Shown here: in pieces, positions 8,318 to 17,762 of the stretch
How positions within the stretch are numbered: position 1 is the stretch's first letter
Layout of the letters: each line of letters opens with the position of its first letter
Assembly (NCBI GenBank): GCA_016706545.1
Contig: JADJJK010000041.1
Coordinates: 26,078-90,077 of the forward strand
Length of the DNA stretch: 64,000 nucleotides
Reading direction: 5' to 3'
From: Myxococcales bacterium
GTDB lineage: Bacteria > Myxococcota_A > Polyangia > Haliangiales > Haliangiaceae
Translations under genes and position numbers: made by a program
The notes under the pieces: model-generated
Told to the model about the DNA's origin: nothing
Databases searched by the model: none
The model's input: the letters and a program-made list of their open reading frames with translations, nothing else

Positions 8318-9298
8318 ATGACCCCGACGACGACCCTGACGACGACCCCGACGACGACCCTGACAATCACGACCCCGACAATTACGACCCCGACCCTGAC
8401 GAACACGACGCCCATCGCCAGGACGCTGCTTGGCCTTTGTTCCGTGGCCCTGGCCGCTGGCTGCGTGGCCGAGCCGACAGACCCCATGGCGCCGGGCGAC
8501 CAGGCCGAGGTCACCGAGCCGACCTACGGCGAGACCACCTCCGAGATCACCACCGCCGAGCAAGAGAGCGCGATCCCGGTGCCCTCGATCCAGCTCGCGC
8601 GCGTGAGCCTGTTTCTGGGGGACCTGGTATTTCGGAGCTCCGACGAGCAAGACCCTGGCGGCACCGCGACCGCGCCGACCATCACGATGATCGAGCAGGC
8701 GCGGCCGAACTCGGCCGGCGCGCTGTACACGATCGGCGGCGAGCGTTCGCCGCTGGAGACCTTCTTGCTCGTCACGCCCTCGACCGTGCCGGTGCCGCGC
8801 CTGCTGGTGTCCACCGAGCCGTCGCAGGCCATCCGCGACCGCGCGGCCGGACGGGCGGTGGTGGAGACGCTGACCGCGCCGGTGGCCGGGCTGCCGCAGA
8901 CGGCGCTCGCCGGAGTGACGGTCGCGCTGGGCGCATCTTCTCAGTACTGCTCGGGCACCACGTCCGCGGCGTGGGCCGCCAACATCTGCACGCTCAACAA
9001 CTGGGACGTGGACTTCTGCCACAACGGCACCTGGTTCTCGGTGACCGACGAGGTCGGCAGCAGCAACAAGAAGCGCAACTCGCGCGGTCGGACGCTCGGC
9101 TGTGGCGCGAACTCTCGCGTGCGCCACTACTACCGGCTCGGCAGCGCCTGGTACAAGCCCATCGACGAGACCTTCCCGGCGGGCCAGATCTGGACCACCA
9201 CCAAGAACGGCAACTGGGCGCTGGCGCGCGCCATCACCCACAGCCGCACCGCGGCGGGGTTCGTGCGCGCGGCCTCGCACTTCAACGTTCCGTTCTGA
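8318..9298 (+). CDS. Secreted lipoprotein with Thr-repeat leader, unknown function
   Basis: A 326-aa protein I do not recognise. The ATG at 8318 has an AGCGAGG site; a GTG at 8291 is an alternative. Residues 1-32 are almost only Thr, Pro and Leu from a microsatellite-like ACGAC/CCTGAC repeat, followed by a hydrophobic stretch and lipobox LAAGC with Cys at 49. The mature protein begins acidic and Thr/Glu-rich. The C-terminal ~130 residues contain four cysteines and many Trp, Asn and Tyr residues (NNWDVDFCHNGTWFSV, SAWYKPIDETF), like an extracellular binding domain. No neighbour suggests a role. Whether the Thr tract is truly translated in the signal is uncertain. Confidence 0.7.
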   Translation: MTPTTTLTTTPTTTLTITTPTITTPTLTNTTPIARTLLGLCSVALAAGCVAEPTDPMAPGDQAEVTEPTYGETTSEITTAEQESAIPVPSIQLARVSLFLGDLVFRSSDEQDPGGTATAPTITMIEQARPNSAGALYTIGGERSPLETFLLVTPSTVPVPRLLVSTEPSQAIRDRAAGRAVVETLTAPVAGLPQTALAGVTVALGASSQYCSGTTSAAWAANICTLNNWDVDFCHNGTWFSVTDEVGSSNKKRNSRGRTLGCGANSRVRHYYRLGSAWYKPIDETFPAGQIWTTTKNGNWALARAITHSRTAAGFVRAASHFNVPF

Positions 9299-9324
9299 GG
9301 CGGCCAGCCTCTTGTCAACCAGAC

Positions 9325-9358
9325 GCCCGCCCGAGCCTGCCAGGCTCGCGCGGCGGGC
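9325..9358. terminator. Bidirectional terminator hairpin
   Basis: A long stem formed by GCCCGCC (9325-9331) with GGCGGGC (9352-9358), and inside it CGAGCCTG (9332-9339) with CAGGCTCG (9341-9348). It lies exactly between two convergent genes. Only a TT follows on the plus strand, so termination in both directions is inferred. Confidence 0.75.
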
Positions 9359-9364
9359 TTGGCC

Positions 9365-10204
9365 TCACGCCTCGCGCGTGAGCTTGGCCTTCTCGAGGTC
9401 GAGCCGGTACATCTCGACGTGCCGGTACACGAACATCCCCAGCATGCCCGCGGTCTGGGTGACGAACAGCATCCAGGCCAGCAGGTCCAGCCGGCCCCAG
9501 AGCAGGCCCAGGCTGACCCAGAAGAACAGATCCATCTCCTCGAAGTAGACGATCTTGGTCCAGGCCCGCAGGTACCAGGTCACCCACTGCGCCAAGGTGC
9601 GATCCGGCGGCGTGGAGATCTGCGGCGGGCGGGTGAAGCGCTCCACCGCGGCGGCTGGATCTTCTCGGGCGCGGAGCCAGCGCAGCTTCTCCGCCTCGGC
9701 GTTGGCGGCCCACTTCATGTAACCGCGAACCGCCAGGGCGAAGGCCGAGCCGTTGATGAGCAGGAGCAGGAGCGCGTCACCGGTTTGCACGTACGCGCGC
9801 CAGCCCAGCGCCAGCGACATGGCGCTCCAGGTCACGATGTCGCTGGCCTTGTCGTAGAAGGACCCGAAGATCGTGAACGTGCGCTGGTAGCGAGCGACGG
9901 TGCCGTCGAGGTGATCGAAGATCGCGCCCAGGTGCAGGAGCACGACGATCGCGATCACCGAGACCAGCGGGGACATCCCGAGCGCCGCGGCGACCCGCTG
10001 CTCCACCGAGGGCACGAGCAGGGCGGTGGCCATGATCTTGAAGACGTTGGCCAGGGTGGTGAGGCGGTTGGGGGTGAGCAGCCGCCAGTCCGCGATCCCC
10101 AGCATCAGCAAGATGCTGAGCGGCCGCAAGAGCACCGCCGGATACCAGTCCTGGCTCTGCCAGTTGCGAATGCGTCGAAGTCGATCGCGGTCCATCGCGC
10201 GCAT
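9365..10204 (-). CDS. CDP-alcohol phosphatidyltransferase family protein
   Basis: A 279-aa integral membrane phospholipid synthase: it transfers a phosphatidyl group from CDP-diacylglycerol (or a related donor) to an alcohol. The full CDP-OH signature is visible as FDHLDGTVAR, eight residues, then GSFYDKASD (D-x2-DG-x2-AR-x8-G-x3-D-x3-D). Six or more hydrophobic segments surround it, and a charged insertion of about 60 residues (EDPAAAVERF region) precedes the last two. The start is ATG at 10204 or 10195. The substrate alcohol cannot be told. It diverges from the HAD gene. Confidence 0.85.
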   Translation of the reverse strand: MRAMDRDRLRRIRNWQSQDWYPAVLLRPLSILLMLGIADWRLLTPNRLTTLANVFKIMATALLVPSVEQRVAAALGMSPLVSVIAIVVLLHLGAIFDHLDGTVARYQRTFTIFGSFYDKASDIVTWSAMSLALGWRAYVQTGDALLLLLINGSAFALAVRGYMKWAANAEAEKLRWLRAREDPAAAVERFTRPPQISTPPDRTLAQWVTWYLRAWTKIVYFEEMDLFFWVSLGLLWGRLDLLAWMLFVTQTAGMLGMFVYRHVEMYRLDLEKAKLTREA

Positions 10205-10357
10205 CCTACTGCCCGGCCTGCGCCTGACCAAAGCGGGCGGCTGGAATGCGCCGGCACAGGACGGAAATTTCTCGTGCCGCCGCGCGCGGCCGCCACGACC
10301 TGCGTAAGGTGGCCACGCCCGGTTGTCCCCCGCCGCGGGCGAGGGTAGCGTCAGATC

Positions 10358-10843
10358 ATGCCCGTGGTGTTCCTGGATGTCGACGGTGTGCTCAACCGCG
10401 TGGGCTACTGTCCGGAGCGCTCCGAGGGCCTGCGCGACTGGATCGAGCCGGATCTGGCGCAGCAGCTCGACCGCGCGGTGCGGGACATCGACGGCCAGCT
10501 CGTGCTGTCTTCGGACTGGCGCCGGGGCCGCGAGCTGGAGGTCTTGCGCGAGGAGCTGCGCGCCGCCGGGATCGAGGCGCCGCTCATCGACGTGACGCCG
10601 GTGCTCGAGACCGCGCGCTGGCAGGAGATCATCGCGTGGTGCGACGCGCGTCACTGCTCGCTGGGCCAGATCGCGGTGATCGACGACCGCATGGACATGG
10701 GGCCACTGGCCCAGCGCTTCGTGCGCACCTCTCCTTTGTGCGGCTTTGACGCCGCGGCGGCGGCCGCGTTGCGCGCGCTCTTTGGTGAGGGGCCGGACGC
10801 TTCATGTGTACCGGGCGTGCCGGGCGTCCCGGGCGCGCGATGA
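10358..10843 (+). CDS. HAD-like phosphatase domain protein (HAD_SAK type)
   Basis: A 161-aa protein with the haloacid-dehalogenase fold. Motif I is VFLDVDGVLN at 4-13, motif II is the SSDWR segment near 51-55, and an IDDR motif near 107-110 supplies the last acidic pair. This layout matches the HAD domain found in Swiss-army-knife RNA repair proteins and stand-alone relatives. The C-terminus ends in a PGVPGVPGAR repeat. It lies 25 bp upstream of the SAM hydrolase gene, probably in one operon. Substrate unknown. Confidence 0.75.
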   Translation: MPVVFLDVDGVLNRVGYCPERSEGLRDWIEPDLAQQLDRAVRDIDGQLVLSSDWRRGRELEVLREELRAAGIEAPLIDVTPVLETARWQEIIAWCDARHCSLGQIAVIDDRMDMGPLAQRFVRTSPLCGFDAAAAAALRALFGEGPDASCVPGVPGVPGAR

Positions 10844-10868
10844 TCCCAACCCGAGGGAGGGGCCACGC

Positions 10869-11627
10869 ATGATCATCACGTTGACCACGGACTTCGGCGC
10901 GCGCGACGGCTTCGTGGGCGCCATGAAAGGCGTCATCGCCAGGCTGACGCCCGAGGCCCGCGTGGTGGACGTGGCGCATGACATTCCGCGCCACGACATC
11001 GCCCACGGCGCCTGGGTGCTGGCCACCGCTGCTGGCGATTTCCCCTCCGGCACCATCCACGTCGCGGTGGTGGATCCTGGCGTCGGCTCCGCGCGGCTCG
11101 AGGTCATCGTGGCCGCGGGTGGCCAGCTCTTCGTCGGCCCCGACAACGGGCTGTTTCAGCACGTCGCGGCGTGGGGCGTCGAGGGCACCTGGGCGATCAC
11201 TTCGCCGGCGTTTCGCCTGCCCGACGCCGCGCCCACGTTCCACGGGCGCGACGTGTTCGCGCCGGCGGCGGCGGCGCTGGCGCGCGGCCTGCCGCCCGAG
11301 GCGGCGGGGCCTGCCACCTGCCTCGCGGGCGCGTTGGCCTGGCCGCCCGCGGTCGCCGGCGGCCTGCGCGGGCACATCGTCCACATCGACGTCTATGGCA
11401 ACCTGATCTCGGATCTGCGACTGCCCAGCGGGCTGGCGCCATCTGCGCGCGTGGTGCTGGGGACGCACGTGCTGCCGATCTCGCGGACCTACGCCGACGT
11501 GCCAGCGGGCGCCGCGCTGGCGTACGTGGGCTCTGCGGGGACGCTGGAGCTGGCCCTGCGCGATGGCGACGCCGCGGCGGCCTGGCGGGTGCGGCGGGGC
11601 GCCTGGATCGAGGTGCAGGGTGGCTGA
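10869..11627 (+). CDS. SAM hydrolase / SAM-dependent halogenase-like (DUF62)
   Basis: A 252-aa member of the S-adenosyl-L-methionine hydroxide adenosyltransferase family, which splits SAM to adenosine and methionine. Family motifs are all present: LTTDFGARDGFVG at the N-terminus, HDIPRHDIAHGAW, VVDPGVGSARL, GPDNGLFQHV and DVYGNLISDL. The halogenase branch (FlA, SalL) is not suggested. The ATG at 10869 has a GGGAGGGG site. The 3' end overlaps the methyltransferase gene start by 8 bp (GTGGCTGA), suggesting a SAM-linked operon. Confidence 0.9.
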   Translation: MIITLTTDFGARDGFVGAMKGVIARLTPEARVVDVAHDIPRHDIAHGAWVLATAAGDFPSGTIHVAVVDPGVGSARLEVIVAAGGQLFVGPDNGLFQHVAAWGVEGTWAITSPAFRLPDAAPTFHGRDVFAPAAAALARGLPPEAAGPATCLAGALAWPPAVAGGLRGHIVHIDVYGNLISDLRLPSGLAPSARVVLGTHVLPISRTYADVPAGAALAYVGSAGTLELALRDGDAAAAWRVRRGAWIEVQGG

Positions 11628-12883
11628 CCGGCGCGGGTCGCGCCGGCCGCGTCAACGCTCGGTGCCGCCGCGCCGTGACCCCGCAGCCCCCGGCGCCGCG
11701 ACGCTCGAACTCTCGATCTCTGGCCTGGCCGCAGGCGGAGATGGCGTGGGCCGCGACGCTGGCGGGCGCGTGACCTTCGTGCCGCGCACCGCGCCGGGGG
11801 ACCTCGTGCGGGTGGCCGTGCAGCAGGAGACCGCTTCTTTTGCGCGCGCGGAGCTCTTGGCTGTGCTGCGCCCCGGCCCGGCCCGGCGCCCGTCGCCGTG
11901 CGCGGCGTTCGACGCCGGCTGCGGCGGCTGCCAGTGGCTCCACGTGACCGACGAGGCGCAGCGCGACGCCAAGCACGCGCTGGTGGCCGGCGCGCTCCGC
12001 AAGCTGCCGGAGCTGCAGCTCGCGCCCATCCTGGCCGCCGCGCCGCCGCTGGGCTGGCGCCGGAGAGCCCGCTTTCACGTGCGCGCCGGGCAGCTCGGGC
12101 TGTACGCTGCGCGCAGCCATCACGTGCTCCCCATCGAGCGGTGCCAGCAGCTCGACGACCGCCTGGCCGCGCTGTTGCCGCACCTGGCGGCGGCGCCTGC
12201 CGGACGGCGAGCTCGCGCTGGCGGTGTCGATCAGCGGCCAGATCGCGCTGGCGCACGACGCGCCCTCCTGGCCGGGGGCGCAGGCGCTCGTCGGGCGCGC
12301 GGGCGTGGTCGGGCTCGCCACCGCCACCGGCGCCTTCGGGGAGCCGGTGATCGAGCTCGAGCCAGGCCTGTGGGGCCGCGCCGATGCGTTCGCGCAGGCC
12401 AGCGCGCAGGCCAACGCCGCCATCCTGGCGGAGGTGGTGGCGGCGCTGGGCCCTGGGCGCGGCCGCGCGGCGCTGGAGTTGTTCGCTGGCGCCGGCAACC
12501 TCACCCGCGCCATCGTCGGGGCGGGCTGGCAGGTGGTGGCGTGCGACGTGGTGGCGCCGGCGCGGCCGATGCCCGGCGTCGAGCTGCTCGTGGCCGAGGC
12601 GCAGGTGGCGTTGCGCCAGCTCGCCCCGCGGCGCGGCACCTTCGCCGCCGTCGTGCTGGATCCGCCGCGCGCTGGCGCCCGTGAGCTGATGCCCATGCTG
12701 GCCGACCTGGCGCCCGAGCAGATCGTGTATGTCTCGTGCGACGCCGCCACGCTGGCGCGGGACGCGGCGCAGCTCGTGGCGCTCGGCTACCGCGCGCTGC
12801 GCGCTCAGCCCATCGACGCCATGCCGCAGACCTCGCACGTCGAGACCGTGCTGCACCTGACTCGAGCGACTCGAGCGACGTGA
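11620..12883 (+). CDS. RlmD/TrmA-type 23S rRNA (uracil-5-) methyltransferase, frameshifted
   Basis: A class I SAM-dependent RNA m5U methyltransferase. The N-terminal part has a TRAM-like domain and the iron-sulfur cysteines CAAFDAGCGGC plus a fourth Cys in LPIERCQQL. The C-terminal part carries the SAM motif LELFAGAGNLTRA, the DPPRAGA motif and the catalytic-Cys segment VYVSCDAATLARDA. The GTG start at 11620 overlaps the SAM hydrolase stop. The frame breaks near 12196: the first half reads in frame 1 to LLPHLAAA, the second resumes in frame 2 with LPDGELALAVSISGQ. Removing one C from the CC at 12196-12197 restores a single protein of about 420 aa. I think this is an assembly error or a recent lesion. 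RlmD rather than TrmA because of the Fe-S cysteines. Confidence 0.82.
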
Positions 12884-12957
12884 GCGGACGTGAGCGGACC
12901 GGTCGTAGCGACCGTGGCCACCGGTCAGGGCGCCAGGTCCGCCTCGGCGCCGGAGCG

Positions 12958-13764
12958 CTACCTTTGCCAGCTCGCGGGCGGCGCGAACGAGGCCAGCGCC
13001 TTGCGGACGCGAGCGCCATCCCTGGACCGAGGGGGCAGCTCGGCTGCCGCCAGGATCGTGTACGTGCGGAAGAACAATAGCCGGAGCAGCAAGGTCTTCC
13101 CGTCGCGGTCCTTGGCCTGCAGCTCGAGCGCCGGCACCCCCGCGGCCGTCAGCTCCTTGCGCTTCGTGCGGCGCAGCCCGCGGCAGGTCTTGGTCGGGCT
13201 CCCCGTCGGTCTCCCCATCGGGCTCCCCGCGGCGTCCCTGTCCGAGCAGGCGGCCAGCAGATCCTCCTCTACGCGGTCAAAGTACGCCTCGCGCGTGGAC
13301 GTTCGCCACGCCAAGGGGTTGGGCGAGTCAAAGCGCAGCACGACCAGCGCCAGGTCTGCGGCCGCCTGGCGAGGCCGGCGCTGGGCCGGGTGACGAAACG
13401 CGGTGACGATGCGCGCGGGGCCGAGCTGCTCGGCGCCAACGCCAGCGGACTCGAGTGACGGCACGGGTTCGATCGCGCTCCAGCTCGCGTCCAGCACGAG
13501 CTGCGCCGGGGTCTCGGGGAGATCGATCGTCGACCGGGTCGTCGACCGGGTCGTCGACGGCCCCGAGCCGGCATGCGCGGTGGCGACGACCGCGCCGGTG
13601 AACCAGAGCCCCACGGCCAAGATCAGCGCGCGCGGCGCGGCCGCGTACTTCGAAGCGCGGACCGCCGCGTGCTCGGCCGCACCGCCGGACGACAGCGAGG
13701 CACTGCGAGCGCGCCACGGCCCGCTCGAGCTCACGGCGCGCTCACGGCGCGCATCGGCCCGCAT
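12958..13764 (-). CDS. Exported protein of unknown function
   Basis: A 268-aa protein I do not recognise. After a ~40-residue Ala/Arg-rich start comes a hydrophobic stretch (ALILAVGLWFTGAVVATAHA) that looks like a signal peptide or anchor, then a Ser/Thr/Arg repeat from a 12-bp unit. The globular part includes LVLDASWSAIEPVPSLE and LLLRLLFFRTYTILAAAELP, reminiscent of small periplasmic proteins that sit beside membrane partners. A second repeat (GRPTGSPT) interrupts it. The start at 13764 is 20 bp after the stop of the upstream membrane protein gene, so they are likely co-transcribed. Functional assignment is not possible. Confidence 0.55.
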   Translation of the reverse strand: MRADARRERAVSSSGPWRARSASLSSGGAAEHAAVRASKYAAAPRALILAVGLWFTGAVVATAHAGSGPSTTRSTTRSTIDLPETPAQLVLDASWSAIEPVPSLESAGVGAEQLGPARIVTAFRHPAQRRPRQAAADLALVVLRFDSPNPLAWRTSTREAYFDRVEEDLLAACSDRDAAGSPMGRPTGSPTKTCRGLRRTKRKELTAAGVPALELQAKDRDGKTLLLRLLFFRTYTILAAAELPPRSRDGARVRKALASFAPPASWQR

Positions 13765-13784
13765 CGGCCGCTCGCGGCGCCCCG

Positions 13785-14540
13785 TCACGACGAGGCGTCG
13801 CCGCTGCCCTGGGAAGCGGCGACCGGTCCGCTGGACTCGCCGGACTCGTTGGACTCGTTGGACTCGTTGGACTCGCCGGAGTCGTTGGACTCGCTGCCGT
13901 CGCCGGCCGTCGCCGCGTCCCTGGCCTGGGGGCTGGCGATGAGCGGCAGCACCGCGTGCATGACGCGGCGCTGATCGGCCTCGTTGGCGAACCAGTCTCG
14001 CGGATACAGGTATGCCTGGCCAGCCGCCTCGATCACCAGCACCGGTGCGCTGCGGTTCCATGGCACGGCGTGACGCAGGAAGTACGCGGCGCCCACCTCG
14101 GTGGCGAGCACTCGGGTCGGCTCGCCCTGACACAGCCCGGTGGGGAGCTGAAGGGCCTTGCCATCGACCACCACCGAGCCGGCGTCAAAGCGCAAGGTGC
14201 GCAAGAAAAACCAGGTGTGATACGCGCCGGCCAGTATCAGCATCACCCCTGCAGCGGCGGCGACGGTGCCGAACTTCGACACCAGCAGCCCGCCCAGCAG
14301 CAGCCCGCCGAGCATCCAGCTCGCGCGCCGGCCCCGGTCCGACACCAGGTACACGGTCACCGCCTCGACGCGCGCGGCCTTTGCTGCACGCCCAGAACGC
14401 CCGTCAGGCGAGCCGTCGGGCTTGGGCGCGATGCGCTGCTCGTCGGGTTTTGCCTCGGGTTTGCCGTCAGGTTTGCCCTCAGGCTTGCCAGGTGCTGGTG
14501 AGCTCCCGGACCCGGGCTTGGATTTCGCTTTGGTCGACAT
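13785..14540 (-). CDS. Membrane protein with Lys/Pro-rich and Ser/Asn/Glu repeats
   Basis: A 251-aa protein of unknown function. Residues 1-60 are Lys/Pro/Gly/Asp repeats (GKPEGKPDGKPEAKPDE), residues about 75-130 hold two hydrophobic segments, and the following ~100 residues form a compact domain (LRFDAGSVVVDGKALQLPTG) like a bacterial PH-type or DUF membrane-associated domain. The C-terminal tail has repeated SNE units from a 9-bp DNA repeat. The ATG at 14540 overlaps the end of the amidohydrolase gene by 62 bp; a shorter start cannot be excluded. Confidence 0.55.
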   Translation of the reverse strand: MSTKAKSKPGSGSSPAPGKPEGKPDGKPEAKPDEQRIAPKPDGSPDGRSGRAAKAARVEAVTVYLVSDRGRRASWMLGGLLLGGLLVSKFGTVAAAAGVMLILAGAYHTWFFLRTLRFDAGSVVVDGKALQLPTGLCQGEPTRVLATEVGAAYFLRHAVPWNRSAPVLVIEAAGQAYLYPRDWFANEADQRRVMHAVLPLIASPQARDAATAGDGSESNDSGESNESNESNESGESSGPVAASQGSGDASS

Positions 14541-15834
14541 GGACGAGGCGTCGGTCTTTGACCGAGGACTGACCATCTACCACGACGTCTGTGATGGCGC
14601 GAGCGGACAGCGCATAGACCACATTTTTTTCCAGCGCTTGCGCTGGCCACAACGAGGGGTCGTCCAGATCGAGCGCCACCAGATCGCAGCGGTACCCGGG
14701 GGCGATGCGGCCCACCGGCAGGCGCAGCACGTCGCCGCCTCCCGCGGTGCCCAGGGAGAACGCGGTCTGCGCGGTGACCGCCTGGCCGCTGAGCTTCTGG
14801 ACCTTCTGCAGCAGCGCGGCCATGCGCATCTCGTCGAGTACGCTGACCCGGTTGTTGGAGCAGCCGCCATCGGTGCCAAGCCCCACCCGCACCTCGCGCG
14901 CCAGCAGGTCGCAGAGGTCCGTCACCCCATCACCCAGGAACATGTTGGAGCCTGGGCAGTACGCCAGCGAGCCGCCGCGCTCGGCCAGCAGCGCTCGCTC
15001 ACCTGCGTCGAACCAGCAGGCATGCACCACGATCATGTTCGAGAGGTCCACCGGCAGCTCCGCCACCGCGTGCAGCGGGCGCTTGCCGAACCGGCGCAAG
15101 GACTCGTCGACCTGGTAGCTCTCCTCGGCCAGGTGGATGTGCCAGGGCACGCCCAGGTCGCGCGCGCAGCCCGCGCCCGCCTCGATCATCGCCGGGGTCG
15201 CGCCGTGCTGGCTGTGCGGCGCAGGCTGGATGGTCACCAGGTAGCGTTCGCGGTCCTGGTAGCGGCGAGCCAGCGCCTCGAAGTTGGCCACCGCCTGCGG
15301 GACGGTCTCGCGGTACACCGCCGGCGCGCCGTCCCAGTCATAGAAGCAGCGCGCCATCACCATGCGCATCCCCAGCCGTCGGGCCGCCTCGATGGTCGCC
15401 GAGGCGTGGTCGTTGCCTTGCGCGTTGAGGTAGTAGAAGTCGCAGACGGTGGTGACGCCGTGCAGCAGCATCTCGCCAAAGGCAAACAGCGCGGCGGTGC
15501 CCATGTCCTCGGCGCCGAGGCGAGGGGAGTAGCGGTACAAGGCGCGGTCGCGCCACTCGAGAAATGGCAGGTCATCGCCGATGCCGCGCAGCAGCGATTG
15601 GAAGGAGTGGTTGTGCGCGTTGACGGTGCCCGGGATCATGGCGCGCCGGTCCCAGCGGATCACCTCGGCGCCCGCGGCCATCGGCGCCGCGAGCACCGCG
15701 GCGGGGTCGCCCACTTGCTCGATCTGTCCGTCCACCGCCAGCACCGCGGTGGCGCCGCGGGCCTTGCCCTCGACGATGGCCGCGTCGGCCACCACCACCA
15801 CTGCTCGACGGCCAGGCTCCAAGGTGCTCACCAT
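14479..15834 (-). CDS. Amidohydrolase family deaminase (ATZ/TRZ-like)
   Basis: A 451-aa metal-dependent deaminase/hydrolase with a TIM-barrel fold. Metal and catalytic motifs are visible: PGTVNAHNHSF, HIHLAEESYQVDE, VVHACWFDAGE and GLGTDGGCSNNRVSVLDEMR. The last two place it with the cytosine/guanine/8-oxoguanine/MTA-SAH deaminase branch. HutF was considered because hut genes lie 18 kb away, but HutF has a different motif in place of GTDGGCSNN. The start MVSTLEPG at 15834 has a GAAAGG site. Substrate unknown; it diverges from holA. Confidence 0.8.
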   Translation of the reverse strand: MVSTLEPGRRAVVVVADAAIVEGKARGATAVLAVDGQIEQVGDPAAVLAAPMAAGAEVIRWDRRAMIPGTVNAHNHSFQSLLRGIGDDLPFLEWRDRALYRYSPRLGAEDMGTAALFAFGEMLLHGVTTVCDFYYLNAQGNDHASATIEAARRLGMRMVMARCFYDWDGAPAVYRETVPQAVANFEALARRYQDRERYLVTIQPAPHSQHGATPAMIEAGAGCARDLGVPWHIHLAEESYQVDESLRRFGKRPLHAVAELPVDLSNMIVVHACWFDAGERALLAERGGSLAYCPGSNMFLGDGVTDLCDLLAREVRVGLGTDGGCSNNRVSVLDEMRMAALLQKVQKLSGQAVTAQTAFSLGTAGGGDVLRLPVGRIAPGYRCDLVALDLDDPSLWPAQALEKNVVYALSARAITDVVVDGQSSVKDRRLVHVDQSEIQARVRELTSTWQA

Positions 15835-15914
15835 GGCTGACCTTTCGCAAATTTCGCAGGTCCGGGCAAGTGGACGTTCGCAAACGTCGCCGCGCTTTGG
15901 CATGCTGCCGCCGG

Positions 15915-17050
<1,136 letters not shown>

Positions 17051-17054
<4 letters not shown>

Positions 17055-17080
17055 CAAGATACGACGGACCGCGCTACACG
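17051..17080 (+). promoter_or_regulatory. Sigma-70 type promoter of rpsT
   Basis: A consensus -35 TTGACA at 17051-17056 is followed, after 17-18 bp, by CTACAC/TACACG (17074-17080) as the -10. The -35 overlaps the holA TGA stop. The ribosome site AAGGAG of rpsT lies about 20 bp downstream. Confidence 0.75.
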
Positions 17081-17105
17081 CTCCGTCCGCACGAAGGAGC
17101 CACCC

Positions 17106-17360
17106 GTGGCCAATATTAAGTCGGCCGAAAAGCAAAATCGTAAGATGATCAAGAACCGGGCGCGCAACCGCTCTGCGATGAGCGCGTTGCGCACTGCCAT
17201 CAAGAAGGCGCGCGTTGCCGTCGATGGACAGGCTGATGATGCAGTCGCGGCGGTGAAAGCCGCCGTGTCGATCGTCGACAAGGCCGTGTCCAAGGGCATC
17301 CTCAAGCGCCAGACGGCCTCGCGGTACGTCTCGCGCCTGTCGCTCCGCAAGGCTCCCTGA
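17106..17360 (+). CDS. rpsT: 30S ribosomal protein S20
   Basis: The 84-aa primary 16S rRNA-binding protein of the small subunit. The start MANIKSAEKQNRKMIKNRAR and the Lys/Ala-rich helical pattern are diagnostic. GTG start at 17106 with an AAGGAG site at 17094-17099. It has its own promoter and a downstream hairpin cluster. Its codon use is less GC-extreme than its neighbours, as expected for a highly expressed gene. Confidence 0.97.
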   Translation: MANIKSAEKQNRKMIKNRARNRSAMSALRTAIKKARVAVDGQADDAVAAVKAAVSIVDKAVSKGILKRQTASRYVSRLSLRKAP

Positions 17361-17388
17361 CCCAAGCAGGGAGCAGGGGCGCTCCCTG
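17352..17388 (+). terminator. Alternative hairpins after rpsT
   Basis: GCTCCCTG (17352-17359), CAGGGAGC (17367-17374) and a second GCTCCCTG (17381-17388) let the middle segment pair with either side, giving two mutually exclusive 8-bp stems. The first arm includes the rpsT stop codon region. There is no T-run. It is likely the rpsT terminator, possibly also an RNA-stability element. Confidence 0.6.
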
Positions 17389-17762
17389 CCTCCAACTGGT
17401 GGCGCGCTAGGTCGCGTCGCCTCTGCCGTGACGGAGTTCGCTCTGGAACGGTAGGCTCTTCATTTGTTGGCGGTTGACGTCGCCAGGTGCGGATTGCATC
17501 GAAAGATGGCGGTCCTGCGCTCATCGTCGGGGGTGCCTCGGCTGCCTCGCGCATGAGTCAAGTGTACCGGCGCTGGCCGTCGGGTCGGCGCTGGCCGTCG
17601 GGGCCATCGCTGGCCACGCGATTTGAAGCGCGTTTGAAAGCGCGTATGAGACGGCAGCAGGTCGCTGCGTGGTGCTGGTGAGAGATCCCAAATCGCTCCC
17701 AGCACACGTCTCGTCGTCCAGTGGCCCAGCCCACCACCATTTCTGGAGTAGGGTCCTTGGCC
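17389..17762. other. Gene-free spacer before mazG
   Basis: No gene was found. It contains a partly repeated CGCTGGCCGTCGGG element (about 17571-17607) and a duplicated GAAGCGCGTTTGAAAGCGCG segment. A GGAGTAGGG ribosome site at 17745-17753 serves mazG. Confidence 0.5.

Noticed and set aside
14479..15834. HutF (formimidoylglutamate deiminase) assignment of the amidohydrolase
   Set aside because: The GTDGGCSNN motif and HACWFD region fit the ATZ/TRZ deaminase branch, and the hut genes are 18 kb away.
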